From Pisaster brevispinus (Eukaryota > Echinodermata > Asteroidea > Forcipulatida > Asteriidae), in contig JAMKCF010000019.1 of assembly GCA_023634235.1 (NCBI GenBank), positions 4,898,501 to 4,962,500 on the forward strand: a stretch of 64,000 nucleotides of DNA, in the 5' to 3' direction. How positions within the stretch are numbered: position 1 is the first letter of the stretch; the number at the start of each line of letters is the position of its first letter. Made by a program: the position numbers and the translations under genes. Below, in pieces: positions 23,501-34,215 of this stretch. The notes under the pieces are model-generated. The model was not told the DNA's origin. It searched no databases and saw nothing but the letters and a program-made list of their open reading frames with translations.

Positions 23501-26500
23501 TCAATATTTCAACAATTAATTCACTCTGTTAATTATGTTTCAAACATATCGCTGAGTTTGAACGTCACCTCGGCATCCTAGAACTTCGAATGTAAAGAGA
23601 GGATAACTATTAGTCCACGTTAGTGTCATTATTCGAAGGAATCTGGTCCGCAATACTTCAGGGAAGGTGACATTTACTCGTTGCCCACCATTGACAGTCC
23701 CGTTGAACTAAACAAAAATAAAAATAAAACAAAAGTTCACTTTTTCATTCGGTGTGTTTGTAAGTGAAATAACTTTAAGCTCTTCTTATGAGCAACATAA
23801 CCATAACTGTCATTTCATGTTATTCAAATCTGAAGATAAATGATGACTTGTTTAAGGACTGTATGAAAGTGTTACTTTGTAAAGTTGAGGCTACATCGAT
23901 CGTCAATATATTAGTTTTTTGTAATTTTATTAAATGACATTAATAGTTAGCTTTTTACATAGCGCTCAAGTCCGTCACTCCGTGACACTCATGGCGCTGT
24001 AACATTACACCTCGGATCAATCGCTTTGCATTTATTTCATTCCTCATTAAACCATCTCAGCTCCATGGGGAGTAAACACACTGTGCTGCCAAATATGTAG
24101 CACACCAAGCTATTAATCAATCACAAGAACCTCTCTGCCCTCACAAAGGTAACCTTTTACCCCTGGGTAAAGAGAAGCATTTATAGTTGTGTCTTGCTCC
24201 AGAATGGGGATTTGAACCCACATCCTGATGACTTAGCACCCAGAACTTGAGTCCGATGAACTAAACAACTCAGCCACGACACGCCACGTTAAATTTGTGC
24301 TCACCATCATTTGGTTGGTTACGTACATAAACAGTGTGTCTCAAATAGTAAACAAATTGATATTAACTTAAAAAGGGCAAGGACCAAGGACAAACAAAAA
24401 AAGGGACGATAAAATTACTCCATATAATGGGCTGGGGTGCTCCACAAGAATGTGTGTCTACAAAGTCTAAGGGATTATTTTAAGTACATGGACATAGGGA
24501 AATATAGCAATAGGTCTCTAGAGAGTTGGATATTTGAGAATGTGTGTGGTAAAATAGGCCTACTAGTCTTGATTGGAAACGTACGTTTTGTTAACGTAGT
24601 CGCCGATATCGCAAAACGGAAAAATTTAAGAAAATAAATATATGTATCAAACAAGCATGTAGACTTGCCCAGTTTCTCCGAGCAAGTCGATGTTGCGCCC
24701 TCTTTCCAGTGACTAATACTGAAACTAGCGTTGCGAATCAAGACTATAGGGAGAGACAAAAAAATGTATCAGACCCGTATTGTATCTCCGTCCGCATTCT
24801 CCAAGTTATGCCAGCTTTCAGATTCTCCTGTTAAACTGTACTGGACGTTGAAGGTTTCCATGTAGTTTGTTGGATGACTCTGTACAATCAGTCCTGTAAC
24901 AACTGGGCCCGGTAGTCCCAGATCAACTTGAATCCAAGAGTCTGCTATAGCACTTTCACTTGGTATCCACCAGTGGCTGATTCCTGTGTGTAAAAGAATG
25001 TGGAGCTATGCAGCTCCATTTTGTTCAGATTGTATTATCAGCATTATAACTTACATTTTTTTTTGCACAAAGAAACAAAATAAAATAAATAAAGTAATTT
25101 TTACATTCATTTACATAGTAATGTGGACAGTTAAATGAAGTATACGTTTTATGAACTTTTTAAATCAAAAATACAAAGAAACTTAGGAGTAAACATCGAA
25201 ATTAACGGAATTGGAAGCAAATAAACCGATAATTTTCAATTTACAAGCTTGTGAATCCAGTTATACAAACTAAAAGTAAACACAAAACAAACAAATACAT
25301 AGAAATGGAAATATACAAGTCAATAGGAATGTACTTAAAATACCTGGTATGGGACACTTTAACTCACTAAAACATTCCAACTATACAGGATCGGTTGCAG
25401 CACACACAAAGAAAACTTAAATTACAGACACAAAGGTACGTTTTGTATCTTAAAGCACGAGTTATACCCCCCCCCCCCCCGCCAGCGATATTTTTTCAGT
25501 TGCGGCAGAACCAACAGAGGGGGCTGTTACCGAGGGATTTCAGCAACGCTAGTTAGTTGTTGTACAGTCAGTATAGTAGCTAGCTATCGCAATGCGCTCG
25601 ATGACAGGCATTATGCAGCTTTTATTATTCATAACCTATGACATGCATTATTTATATCTCTTTCATCATGAAATCCCTCGGTAACAGCGCCCTCTGTTGG
25701 TTCTGCCGCAACTGAGCTGGAAAAAAATATCGCCCCCTCCCAACTGGAACCAGGAGGGTTAGCACGGTTACAGTGAATATATTAGACTGTGTTTGGATCG
25801 GCTCAATTTTATAGAGCTGCTGATCGCAAAAATTAGCTAAGCCCAACCAAATATTGCTGGCTAAAATACCGTTTTACGTGTACCATCTGTGACTAGTATC
25901 CTGCTCATTTGTGTTAAGCAGAAAATGTTAAAGCATTTGTTCTGCTTATACAGCTCTATGAAATTGGTCCCTGGTTAGTAGTTTCTGTCAGAAGTTAAAC
26001 GGAAATTGAGAATGACTTGCCCTCATTGAGTCGAGCTTTTGGAGGTGAATAGCTCGCCGAATGGGATGATGATGCAGTAATGCTTCCATCAGGGATCGCC
26101 CCACTCTCCATTCCCAACGGTCCACTGGTACATGCTGGTCCTGAAATAAGCCGATGAAACTTCGCGATAATTACATTAATTCTAAACATGATTGCTTGTA
26201 TAGTAACTCTACTCTTTAGTTCTTAACAACAAAAACAGGTCCGAAAATGGTCACGTTTTGTTTTTGGAGGAAAACAAAAAAAAACGTCGAAGGTTCACGA
26301 AAGTTTGTTCACATTTTTGCCAAAGTCGATAGTATCACTCAAAACAATCGACTTTGGTTTAAGAGGTTAGAAATTACAGTTCTTGAAGTTACATGGCCCG
26401 ATTTTCAGCGAAGACGTTAAGATGGATTTTCTAAACGAATTTAGGCTGTTTCAAGACTAAAATATTCGCAAAATTGCCACGAGCAATGCAAACAATATTC

Positions 26501-29500
26501 GTACACAGTACAGATAGACGTGAATAAAAGTCGGGAACCCGACAATAACTCCTTTTAATTTTTGAACTGATCATGGACGGTTTGTTATTGGTTTGTCTGT
26601 TTGTTTGTTGGTGTGTTGGGGTGTTTGTTTGTTTGTTGGGGTGTTGGGGTGTTGGGGTGTTTGTTGGGGGTGTTTGTTTGTTTGTTTGTTTGTTTGTTTG
26701 TTTGTATGTATTTGGTTTGTTGGACCAAATTTGGGCCAAGCATCTTCATAGAACTTCAGGGACGCACAATCATTGGAAGACTGGTAATGGAACGAACTTT
26801 AAAATCAATGAGCTCTGAAATTGAACCAAATCATTTGCTGTAATTTTGTATACGTGTAAATTGGTTGTATTATTGCAAACCAAAGCAAAACAAACAAAAC
26901 TAACCCACCCACAAGTCTTAACTTTGGATATTTGGTAAAAGATATTAGGCATTAAACCTATGACAAACAAACTATTTTGAAAGAAATAAAAGTATAAATA
27001 AAGGCAATAGTTACCGTGTGAAAATGATCCTGAGGTTACCTTTCTGATGATTGGATGGGCCAGACAAAGTCCTGGATTACACAAGCAAGGTAAAAATAAA
27101 CATACAAGAGAACAGGAAAAGAATACATGGATTGTATATTACTTCTAAGTTTATCAAATGTTTTAACTTATGTTAAAAACCCTGCAGTAAGGGACGCTGT
27201 CAGCACAAAGTGACATATTCATTGTCTTAACCACATCGTACATACTGGTAAGCTCATACACCAGGAAGCTGGACCAATGCCACACAATCAGCAGGGGTGA
27301 TTTGGTTGAGGCAGGACGAAACACTGCCGTCATCCGTTGAGTGCAAAATCGGTATGTCAAACTATCATGGAAGATTAAACCAAATTATCAAACCTAGTTA
27401 ATTAAGCTTACATTAACCCAGGTGAACAACACACTTATTATACAAAAATAAATAACAGGTTCATTTTTAACTACAATTTTTAATTTTTTCCTTTTTTTGG
27501 TAATATATAGCAACATTTCTTGAGGTTTTTTTTCAAAATGTTAAAATTATGCTGTATTTCTTCATGAAATAATGCTGGAGGAACAAAGTAAAAATAGGGT
27601 GCACTTTTCAAAACATTTTTAACTGATTGATTTTTAACTGATTTTAACTGATTGATTTATTCCATTTTGTTACCAAAACAATTGCCACATTTTGTACTTC
27701 AAACTATTATTGCATCATAATATCACAGAAAAATACACACCCCCTTTGATTTACAATGTAAACTTCATTATTGGGAAAGCTGATTAAAAAAAGACTTTAT
27801 TTTTGTGGTTTAAGTGGTAATAATTTAAGTAAAGGGATAGCTTTTTGCATCCCTTGTTCCTCAAACCAAGCCGAAAAGCGGAAGGGAATAGATTTAGGTA
27901 TCCCTTGTTCCTCAATCCAAGCCGAAAAGAGGAAGGGGATAGATTTTTGCATCCCTTGTTCCTCAAATCTAGCCAAAAAGTGGAAGGGATAAAATTTGTT
28001 ATCCTTTGCTGCTCAAATCAAGCGAAAAAGAGGTGGGGATAAAAATGTTTATCCCTTGAACCTTAAACATGACAAGCCGTGCGATCAATTGATAACAACT
28101 GGAATTTATCAATGTTTAGCCTAGAAAAATTAGGTTGATTTGTACAGTCTGGAGCACATTTTTCACAATTTGGAGGAAAAAGAAGAATTTGTTGCTTTAA
28201 AATCCTGTTTCGATAGCAATTTTCGGACGTTAATGACAGTTTAAAACTGTACATTTTTAAAATAAAAAACAATAAAAACACGCAGTTAAAAATGAATCTG
28301 TTAAATAAATGAATACAACTTTTGAAAAGGGTTGGAAGCATGTACAGCGTGCTAGGAAGCGTTGCAACCAAACAGATCCCATCGCTTGAGTTAAAGAGTA
28401 TGCTTTTTCGAAGATTTCTTTTAAAGAAAAATTTGTTCAATCTAAAAGAATGATATTTAAATATATATATATTTTTTATGAACTACCGTTAAAGTGGTAG
28501 CAGTTGATTAATAATATACTATTTTTTACTCTTACGAATAAACTTTTTGTCATTTTATACAACATAAACTGTATTGGACCAAATCACCGAGAATAATCAC
28601 CGAGATGTTGGAAAAAAAATTGGCTAATTAAATATTCATGATACTGTAACGCAAGTTAATAATTAACATTCATAACCAAATTATATCGAATGACTGTTTG
28701 CGTTTTATAAGTGTTCTGAAGTTGAATGGCTCGATTTCCGCCAAATGGTCTGATTTTGATGCTGTTTCAAAACAAAAAGTATGCTTAAACTTGTTCAGAT
28801 AGCACAGACAATTCACAAAATGTATTTAACATCCTAAGTGTTTGTAAATAGCTGATGAACGCCTGATTTAATATCGGGATCCCATATAAAAACGTTCAGT
28901 TGTTGATTGACTTATCATTGACGGGCGACACAATAAACGAAAGATTATATAACTTTATCGAATATAATAAAAACAACTATTAAAAATGTTAATCCAAATT
29001 TTCGAGTCAAATAGGCCAGAAATAGACCTAGCATCTTTAATGGCATAACACTTTACTATTTTACCCAAACAGGGTTTTTTGCATGAACACTGATCAATGT
29101 GCTTTTGGCCATGGAAAGTAAAATAATACTATAGCGAACAATTTATAATTTTGACGAGACAAATAGCTATTCTGACTTGCACACGTCGGATTAGTTAAAA
29201 CAGCATAGAAACAAATTACCGGCAAGTTGGTTTGAATGGCTCATAAGTTACCAGAAACAAAAGCTAATCCGCCTGTCAGGTCGGAGCCGACAATGATCAA
29301 TAACACTAATATCACAAAAGGGATAAAAACAAAATCAAATAAAAGGCGTTTCGGCCAAACGCAAACAAATCTTGACGAAAGCAAATCTGGTTAAATATGA
29401 GAGCCCAAACCTCAAAAATGTATGGAACAAGAGAATGATGAAAATTAACACACAACAAAGTGAGTGAGTGAAAGAATATTTTGCCCCAAAAGTGGGTAAA

Positions 29501-29791
29501 ACAGTTTATAACTGAGAAAGTACGTTATATAGTTTATCATGCACATCGATGAATCAAAGTTCATTTACGACCAAGATGTCTTCCTTTTTACAATTCAATC
29601 AAACAATATCTAAGTAAATCCCTTTTCATTTGACACTATGACGCTCTTAAAACTCATTTTAAAAAATGTTTTACACTGAGATTGATTACAACAAATTTAT
29701 TTGGTACAAATAGTAGTGGATTCAAGAAGAACTCACCGACTAGAAGTACACTCAGCAGCAGCATCGAACTGGCTACGGTACAAAAAGACAT
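20592..29791 (-). CDS. Paralog B: secreted F5/8C discoidin plus two SRCR domains, about 417 aa
   Basis: Exons: 29,791-29,737; 27,071-27,015; 26,140-26,021; 24,983-24,775; 23,707-23,569; 22,152-21,844; 21,222-20,911; probable last exon 20,644-20,592. Phases agree at all joins. Residues 1-18 are a signal peptide (SSMLLLSVLLV core), 19-37 a linker, about 38-194 an F5/8C domain, 195-297 SRCR 1, 298-400 SRCR 2, then a short tail (CLPVPYRLRR). F5/8C domains bind carbohydrate or phospholipid and SRCR domains bind microbial or host ligands, so a secreted recognition protein is likely. No membrane segment is visible. The last exon is the least certain: its acceptor has a good pyrimidine tract, but a second candidate lies at 19,763. 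The donor after F5/8C exon 1 is GC instead of GT. This is the only intact-looking copy of the three. Confidence 0.8.
20911..21222 (-). CDS. SRCR domain 2 of paralog B (single exon)
   Basis: A phase 1-1 exon of 312 nt, acceptor AACAAG and donor GTAATC. It reads DVRLVDGPTRRSGRVEI, GTWGAICDNEWD, WVVCRQLGY, GVICDG, ITDCPSHCW and AGVICVQ. Seven cysteines. The open frame continues past the donor for about 55 codons into intron DNA, which has no SRCR character. Confidence 0.88.
21844..22152 (-). CDS. SRCR domain 1 of paralog B (single exon)
   Basis: A phase 1-1 exon of 309 nt. It reads GIIRLAGGDD, RGRVEIYHDGAWGAVCD, ATVCRQLGF, RVACKG, RCSF and AGVVCKP, the standard SRCR order. I count seven cysteines. 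Single-exon coding is typical of group B SRCR domains. Acceptor TTGAAG, donor GTAAGA. Confidence 0.88.
22153..23568 (-). other. Intron between F5/8C exon 3 and SRCR exon 1
   Basis: No gene seen. A poly-G run at about 22,262-22,275 and a TGACGTCA site at 22,400. A CCACTAGAGGGGGC motif at about 23,290 resembles the CTAGAGGGCGC words in several repeats of this window. Confidence 0.4.
23569..26140 (-). CDS. F5/8C (discoidin) domain exons 1-3 of paralog B
   Basis: Exon 1 (26,140-26,021) encodes CTSGPLGMESGAIPDGSITA and KARLNE. Exon 2 (24,983-24,775) has SWIQVDLGLPGPVVTGL, YMETFNVQYS and SWHNLENADGDT. Exon 3 (23,707-23,569) has two N-glycosylation sequons (NGT, NVT), RFLRIM and the closing FEVLGC. 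Cys at the start and at EVLGC form the usual domain-closing disulfide. All core F5/8C landmarks are present and uninterrupted. Exon 1 ends GAGG|GCAAGT, a GC-AG intron; the next acceptor, ACACAG|GAATC, keeps frame. Confidence 0.88.
23950..24287 (-). mobile_element. tRNA-derived SINE in intron of gene B
   Basis: The minus-strand head is GTGTCGTGGCTGAGTTG ... GGACTCAAGTTCTGG ... GGGTTCAAATCCCC (tRNA-Leu-like A and B boxes). It continues through GAGCAAGACAC, ACCCAGGGGTAAAA, GTGAGGGCAGAGA and GGAGCTGAGATGGTTTAA to AGCGCTATGTAAA. It is the same family as 50,196-50,553 and more diverged. Confidence 0.75.
25485..25732. mobile_element. MITE with about 57-bp near-perfect terminal inverted repeats
   Basis: The left end GCGATATTTTTTCAGTTGCG and following GCAGAACCAACAGAGGGG ... 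ACCGAGGGATTTC are mirrored at the right by GAAATCCCTCGGT ... GTTGGTTCTGCCGCAACTGA ... ATATCGC. The arms are nearly identical, suggesting a recent insertion or strong foldback. It lies in intron 3 of gene B next to a poly-C tract. Confidence 0.8.
25797..25975. mobile_element. GGGCCCAATTT-family MITE in intron 3 of gene B
   Basis: Ends are degraded: ATCGGCTCAATTTTATAGAG at the left and CAGCTCTATGAAATTGGTCC at the right, in inverted arrangement. The interior keeps TGTGACTAGTATCCTGCTCA. It sits just upstream of the stretch shared with copy A at 1213-1275. Confidence 0.65.
26580..26712. repeat. TTTG / TTGGGGTG microsatellite in intron 2 of gene B
   Basis: GTTTGTTTG runs alternate with GTTGGGGTGTTGGGGTG. 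Four or more closely spaced G4 tracts (about 26,608-26,672) form a potential G-quadruplex on the plus strand. Long open frames here are artefacts of the 4-base period. Confidence 0.85.
27015..27071 (-). CDS. 57-nt linker exon of paralog B
   Basis: A phase 1-1 exon between an ATCCAG acceptor and a GTAACT donor, giving LCLAHPIIRKVTSGSFSH between flanking glycines. Length and ends are the same in copies A (11,823-11,879) and C (40,208-40,264). It carries one cysteine. No domain recognised; it is probably the mature N-terminus ahead of the discoidin fold. Confidence 0.75.
27835..28062. repeat. Tandem repeat of about 57 bp, four copies, intron 1 of gene B
   Basis: The unit contains CATCCCTTGTTCCTCAAA and AAGCCGAAAAGNGGAAGGG. 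The first three copies are close matches and the fourth is degraded. The period is a multiple of three, so both strands stay open over about 60 codons, but there is no start context or splice evidence for coding. Confidence 0.7.
29737..29791 (-). CDS. Signal-peptide exon of paralog B
   Basis: Translates MSFCTVASSMLLLSVLLV and ends with one spare base before donor GTGAGT (phase 1). The hydrophobic SSMLLLSVLLV core is a standard secretory signal. Copies A (12,966-13,020) and C (61,414-61,468) have exons of identical length, differing at a few residues. Confidence 0.85.
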
Positions 29792-29862
29792 GGTAAGATT
29801 ATGGTAGATACAAGAAATGACTGCACAATATTCTATCTCAATGCTGCACGGGCACGGTCCTT
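29792..29862 (-). promoter_or_regulatory. Conserved 5' UTR and start region of paralog B
   Basis: Same block as in A and C: GGACCGTGCCCGTGCAGCAT ... ATTGTGCAGTCATTTCTTG ... ACCATAATCTTACC before the ATG. A partial second copy of TCATTT and ATTGAGAATATTGGGCAGTC lies just upstream (29,863-29,905), so the start region itself is locally duplicated in B. Confidence 0.5.
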
Positions 29863-30216
29863 TCAGAAAATGACTGCCCAATATTCTCAATGCACGGACA
29901 AGGTCGTACTCTAAAACTTAAGCACACAATTTGTGATATTTATCTATGTGCAATATTGTCAACATGCCAACTAGCTTATCTTGAATCCAGGTACCGGAAA
30001 GTTTAATTGAAAGAACATGACTGGAAATGACAACTCGATCGGTTTCTGTGAGACTGCAGTTTAGGTTCAAGATTGCTGTTTAAAGTAATAATTGCATGAA
30101 GAAGTTTCATTTGAAACTTATTGAAGAAGTCTTTTTATGTGTCCCTTTTAATAGTGTTTTACATATAACTTTACTCTACTTTTCATTTCAAAGTTACCCA
30201 TATTCGGAGATTAATA

Positions 30217-32700
30217 CTTTATTTCCACCCAATCAATCAATAACACATATAAGGATAAATACAGAATAGAGGTTAATTTAGTGGTGGGGATCTCCAAAAA
30301 GCAGAGCTTGACAAATACAGACCCCCATGACGTGTGTAGCTTTAGGTATTAATTGCATGAATATCTTTAGTTTGTATATAACATACTAAATGAATGCACA
30401 GCAGTAAAGTATTGGTCAAGATTGGTGCAAAAAGAATAAATGAAAGAAAGTTTGAAGATTTATCAAAACCACTAATATAAATAGAAAATAACAATGGACC
30501 CAATAAGGAACCTTGTGGTACTCCACACGACGTATGTCATTTACCAATGTCATTAACACAAACAAACTGTTTACGTATTGCAAGCTAGTTCCTGAACCAC
30601 TCCCAGGCAGTACCTCTGATATCATAAACAGAAAGTACCAAATGCCTTGGAGAGATCCAGGATAATCCCCAGGGTATGGCGCGACTGTTCTCGTACTAAT
30701 GTGGTTTTGTCAATTAATTGCAGTATAGCATGAAAAGTTGAATGATTCTCTCCGAACCCGTATTGTGCATCATACAAAACAGTATTTTTCTTATAATAAA
30801 TAATAATAATAATAATAATAAAACAAAACTTGTAAAGCGCTGGTATCTAGAAGACTATTCACTGCGCTAAAGTATTTTTCTTAAAAAATAGGAACTACTC
30901 TGGCTATATTTATAGAATCTGGAACTATGCCAGTAGTAAGTGACTGATTCATAAAGTAAGTGGCCCAGAAATGCATGATTAGATAGGCTCAGAGCGATGG
31001 CAATGAGTTCATGTTCTGTTACAGGAGCACAACATATAGAGTGAGGGGTAGGATTGAGAAAATAATTTTGATAATGGGTGGGACTGTTAGTAATTTGTGT
31101 AGCAAGTTTTGGTCCACTGTTGACGAAATAATTATGAAAGTGCTCTGATAATGTATAGAAATCATTTATACTGGAGTCATTGACATTAACACTAATGGTT
31201 TACGAGGTGTATTTTTTTTAGGACAGAGTTGGTAATTTTCCAAGTGTTTTTAATCTTATACTTCTCTTTTTCAAATTGGTGGGTGTAGTAATTTTTTTTT
31301 TTGCAGAACGTTAAACGGTGGTAAGTATATCTTTAAAAACGAATATATTTCTGTCGGTTAGGGTCACTGGGAAAACGGATTCATTTATGATAAAGTTTGT
31401 TTTTGTTAATAATGAATTTCAAAAGAGCTTTAGTTAGTTATCCATGGGCATCTAGGTTGAGATTTTTTATTTGAGTGTTTAGCTCTAACCAAGGGAATAT
31501 TATTGTCGAACAAATTATTAAAAGTATTCATAGAAGTAAATGACGTATCAGGATTACCAGTACTAAAAAATTGCAGACCAGTCCGTTGATTCCAATCAGG
31601 TTTAAAATGGTTTACATTTTTAGGGGAAGTTTTGCGGAAATAATTAGGTTGGATGGAGTGAATACTTGTTCTGAAAGAAATTTTTGTAAAAATTGGAACC
31701 AGACAGGACACGACGAGGACAACAATTAAAAATGGCTAGACAGATAAAGCAATATAGCATAATGGTAATTAAGTACCTTTTGGATGAAGCACTTAATTGA
31801 GTGTGTCTGAGGTAGCAGTACATTAATCAATTAATCATAAACTGTGAAAATTTCAAATGCTTGATTGGTTATACTTAGCTCACCAAGAAAAACAAGAATG
31901 AGTCACTTCCTGAGATTTGGAGGTCATCCTTGGAGCCCACAATTACATGATTGCCGTATTTCTGTAGGATCTCAATCTGACCGTCTAGGGTCCACACCTT
32001 GTCAGTAGCGGGATGACGCTTTGCTTCATTCAGCAAACTTTGGTTTTCTCGGGTGGGGCTTTCATTCACGTAATTGTTTGAACCTTTAAACTTGGCTCGA
32101 AGACGGTAGAAGGCGGCTCGGGAGTTCTAGTCATCTTGACATTGGTCTCGGCCTTAACTTGCCCAATTCTTCTTGATTAGACCCAATACGATGAAACTGA
32201 TCAATTGCTTTAGGGCGTATCTCGATGTAAAGGTGCTGTTTTGTCATTTCAGTGATTGATTTGTCCGTATTCTGGTGTTGGGGCAATTCAGGTATGCCGT
32301 GGACAATGAGGCAATTACGTCGGGAGTATTGTTCTTGATCGGAGAGCCGTTTAGTAAGATGGCGGACATCCTTTTCCAAGCTGGCAATCTTCTTATCCCA
32401 CTCTCTTACTCCAACTCCATAGCCTTATGAATGTTTTGAGATAATGGTGTCTGCAATGGCATCGGATAACGCAGGTTTAAGGACCTCCAGAAGGGCCTTG
32501 GACCGCAGACCGCAGCAGTCAGGGCAACGGGGTCGATTGCAGGGGCGTCACCCGGGCTGGTTGTTGCCGTGCTTGGTGCATGTCGTTTCGGAGGCATTTT
32601 GACCAAACAGCTCGAAAAATTATCCAATATGCAATATTTTGATAGATCTCTACAGTCCAGGTTAACCAAAATGGAAAGGTCAAAAGTAACCCAAAACTCG
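30217..32700 (-). mobile_element. Decayed LINE (CR1/L2/Jockey-like) upstream of gene B
   Basis: ORF1 runs from 32,597 (MPPKRHAPSTATTSPGDAP) through DQEQYSRRNCLIVHGIPELP and FHRIGSNQEELGKLRPRP to KVWTLDGQIEI near 31,950, in several frames. The endonuclease is missing. Downstream are a PWITN linker (31,430-31,711), a VTEHELIAIALS segment, the YGFGENHST region and an RT core CGVPQGSLLGPLLFSIYI (about 30,490-30,545) with stops between them. It ends near ATTGATTGATTG and AATAAAG. Host upstream DNA matching A and C resumes on both sides (30,196-30,215 and 32,730-32,890). Inactive. Confidence 0.8.
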
Positions 32701-33059
32701 GACACCGTACATGGTACCAGGCCATGGTACCCGGCCAGTTCTTGGTACCTGACAAAAAAGTACCGTATTTGACTACAACACTGACCTTGGAAAAGACTGT
32801 CCTACTGATGTGAATCTAACGTGCATCACTTATCACTCATCACAATTTAACGTAGATACGAAAAAGGTCAATACTAGGGTTGGGCAAAAGTGTTTCAATA
32901 CTCCAACATTGAGGGATTGAGTTTCAAAATCGACTTAAAATTGTCTGGATGCTGGGTCCGCCAGTGCAATTGGACAATGTGTCAAGCTATACAAAGCCAA
33001 ACTGTTATTTGGAAAACACGTAGCTAAATCAAGTTGAAGTAGGGTTTTATCAGTTGATC

Positions 33060-33720
33060 CCGTAAACCAGGATACGAAAAGAAAAGTCAGAAAATTGTCA
33101 CATTTTGGAGAAAACAAAAAACGTCTAAGGTTTAGGACGTAGTTTGTTCACATTATGGCTTAATTCGACAGTATCAATCAAAACAATCGACTTTGGTTTG
33201 AGAGGTTAGAAATGACAGTTTTTAAAGTTACATGGCCCGATTTTCAGCAAAAGGCGTTTAGAGGGATTTTATGAACAAATTTAGACAGAATGATGCTGTT
33301 GAAAAACGGGCAATGCAAACATGTAGGCCTTTTAACCTTATCTGTACACAGTGCAGATGGACGTAAATAATGTAGGGAACCCGACAATAACTACTTTTTA
33401 TTGTTGAACGATCATTGGCAGTTTTTGTTTGTTTGTTTGTCTGTTTGTCGGGGTGTTTGTTTGTTTGTTTGTTTGTTTGTTTGTTTGTTTGTTGGGGTGT
33501 TTTTTTGTTTGTTTGTTTGTTTGTTGGGGTGTTGGGGTGTTTGTTTGTTTGTTTGTTGGGGTGTTTGTTTGTTTGTTTGTTTGTTTGTTGTGGGTGTTGG
33601 GGGTGTTGGGGGTGTTGGGGGTGTTTGTTTGTTTGTTTGTGTATTTGTTCTCGCCTTTACAACTGAAAAAACACTAAACAATGATTCATCTACTGCCTTC
33701 GATCCCACCTATCAATAAGC
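33060..33720. repeat. Displaced intron 2 fragment of the gene family, with TTTG microsatellite
   Basis: About 33,110-33,400 matches intron 2 of B and C (AGTTTGTTCACATT, AATCGACTTTGGTTTGAGAG, AAAGTTACATGGCCCGATTT). It runs into TTTG and TTGGGGGTG repeats at 33,425-33,640. No exon accompanies it. It abuts B upstream DNA on the left and intron 3 DNA on the right, which is not the gene's normal order. Confidence 0.7.
33425..33640. repeat. TTTG / TTGGGGGTG microsatellite
   Basis: Long TTTG runs with a G-rich end (GTGGGTGTTGGGGGTGTTGG, about 33,588-33,625) that could form a G-quadruplex. It occupies the same intron 2 position as the repeats at 26,580 and 39,888. Confidence 0.85.
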
Positions 33721-33739
33721 ATGGCCTTGTTATCATTAT

Positions 33740-34165
33740 TTTGTCTTACGTATTATAACAACGCAGCTCCATTTTCCGCTTGTACTATCAGCAACAATTT
33801 CTCTTGCACAAAGAAAACAGGCATCAAAGTAGTTTTACATTATTTATATAATAATGTGGAAGGTTAAAAGAAACATACATTTTTATGTTGAAATCTCTCT
33901 TCAAAAAGACAAAGAAAAGTTGGAATCAATATACAACTCGAATAAAACAAAGCAATTAAAACCAAGCACTTTCACTCAAAAAATGCATGGAAATAAAAAT
34001 AAACAAATCAATAGGAATGACCTTACATTATGGTTACCGGTACGCCACTGATATGACACATTTTTACCCACTCACACATAGCGGGTCGGATGCAGCACAC
34101 ACAAAACACATAAATTACAGGTACAAAGATTCGTTTTGTGTCATATCCCTTTCAGTACCAAGAGA
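33740..34165 (-). other. Intron 3 fragment, probably of paralog C
   Basis: Aligns with intron 3 of B (25,005-25,450): GCAGCTCCATTTT, TTGCACAAAGAAA, a run of ATATAATAATGTGG, and CAGCACACACAAA. It is the expected continuation of copy C past F5/8C exon 1, now separated from it by two inserted elements. F5/8C exons 2-3 and SRCR exons of C are absent to its left. Confidence 0.6.
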
Positions 34166-34215
34166 TACTTGCAACTAATGCAATGGTGACCAGAGAAATT
34201 TCATCGACATGACTA

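Noticed and set aside
27771..27992. 73-codon frame with a 19-residue repeat
   Set aside because: Comes from a 57-bp tandem repeat within an intron; no splice or start context, fourth copy degraded.
33401..33718. Overlapping open frames of 80-105 codons on both strands in the TTTG region
   Set aside because: Tetranucleotide repeats without stop words keep all frames open; composition is only FVCL or TNKQ repeats, so no protein.
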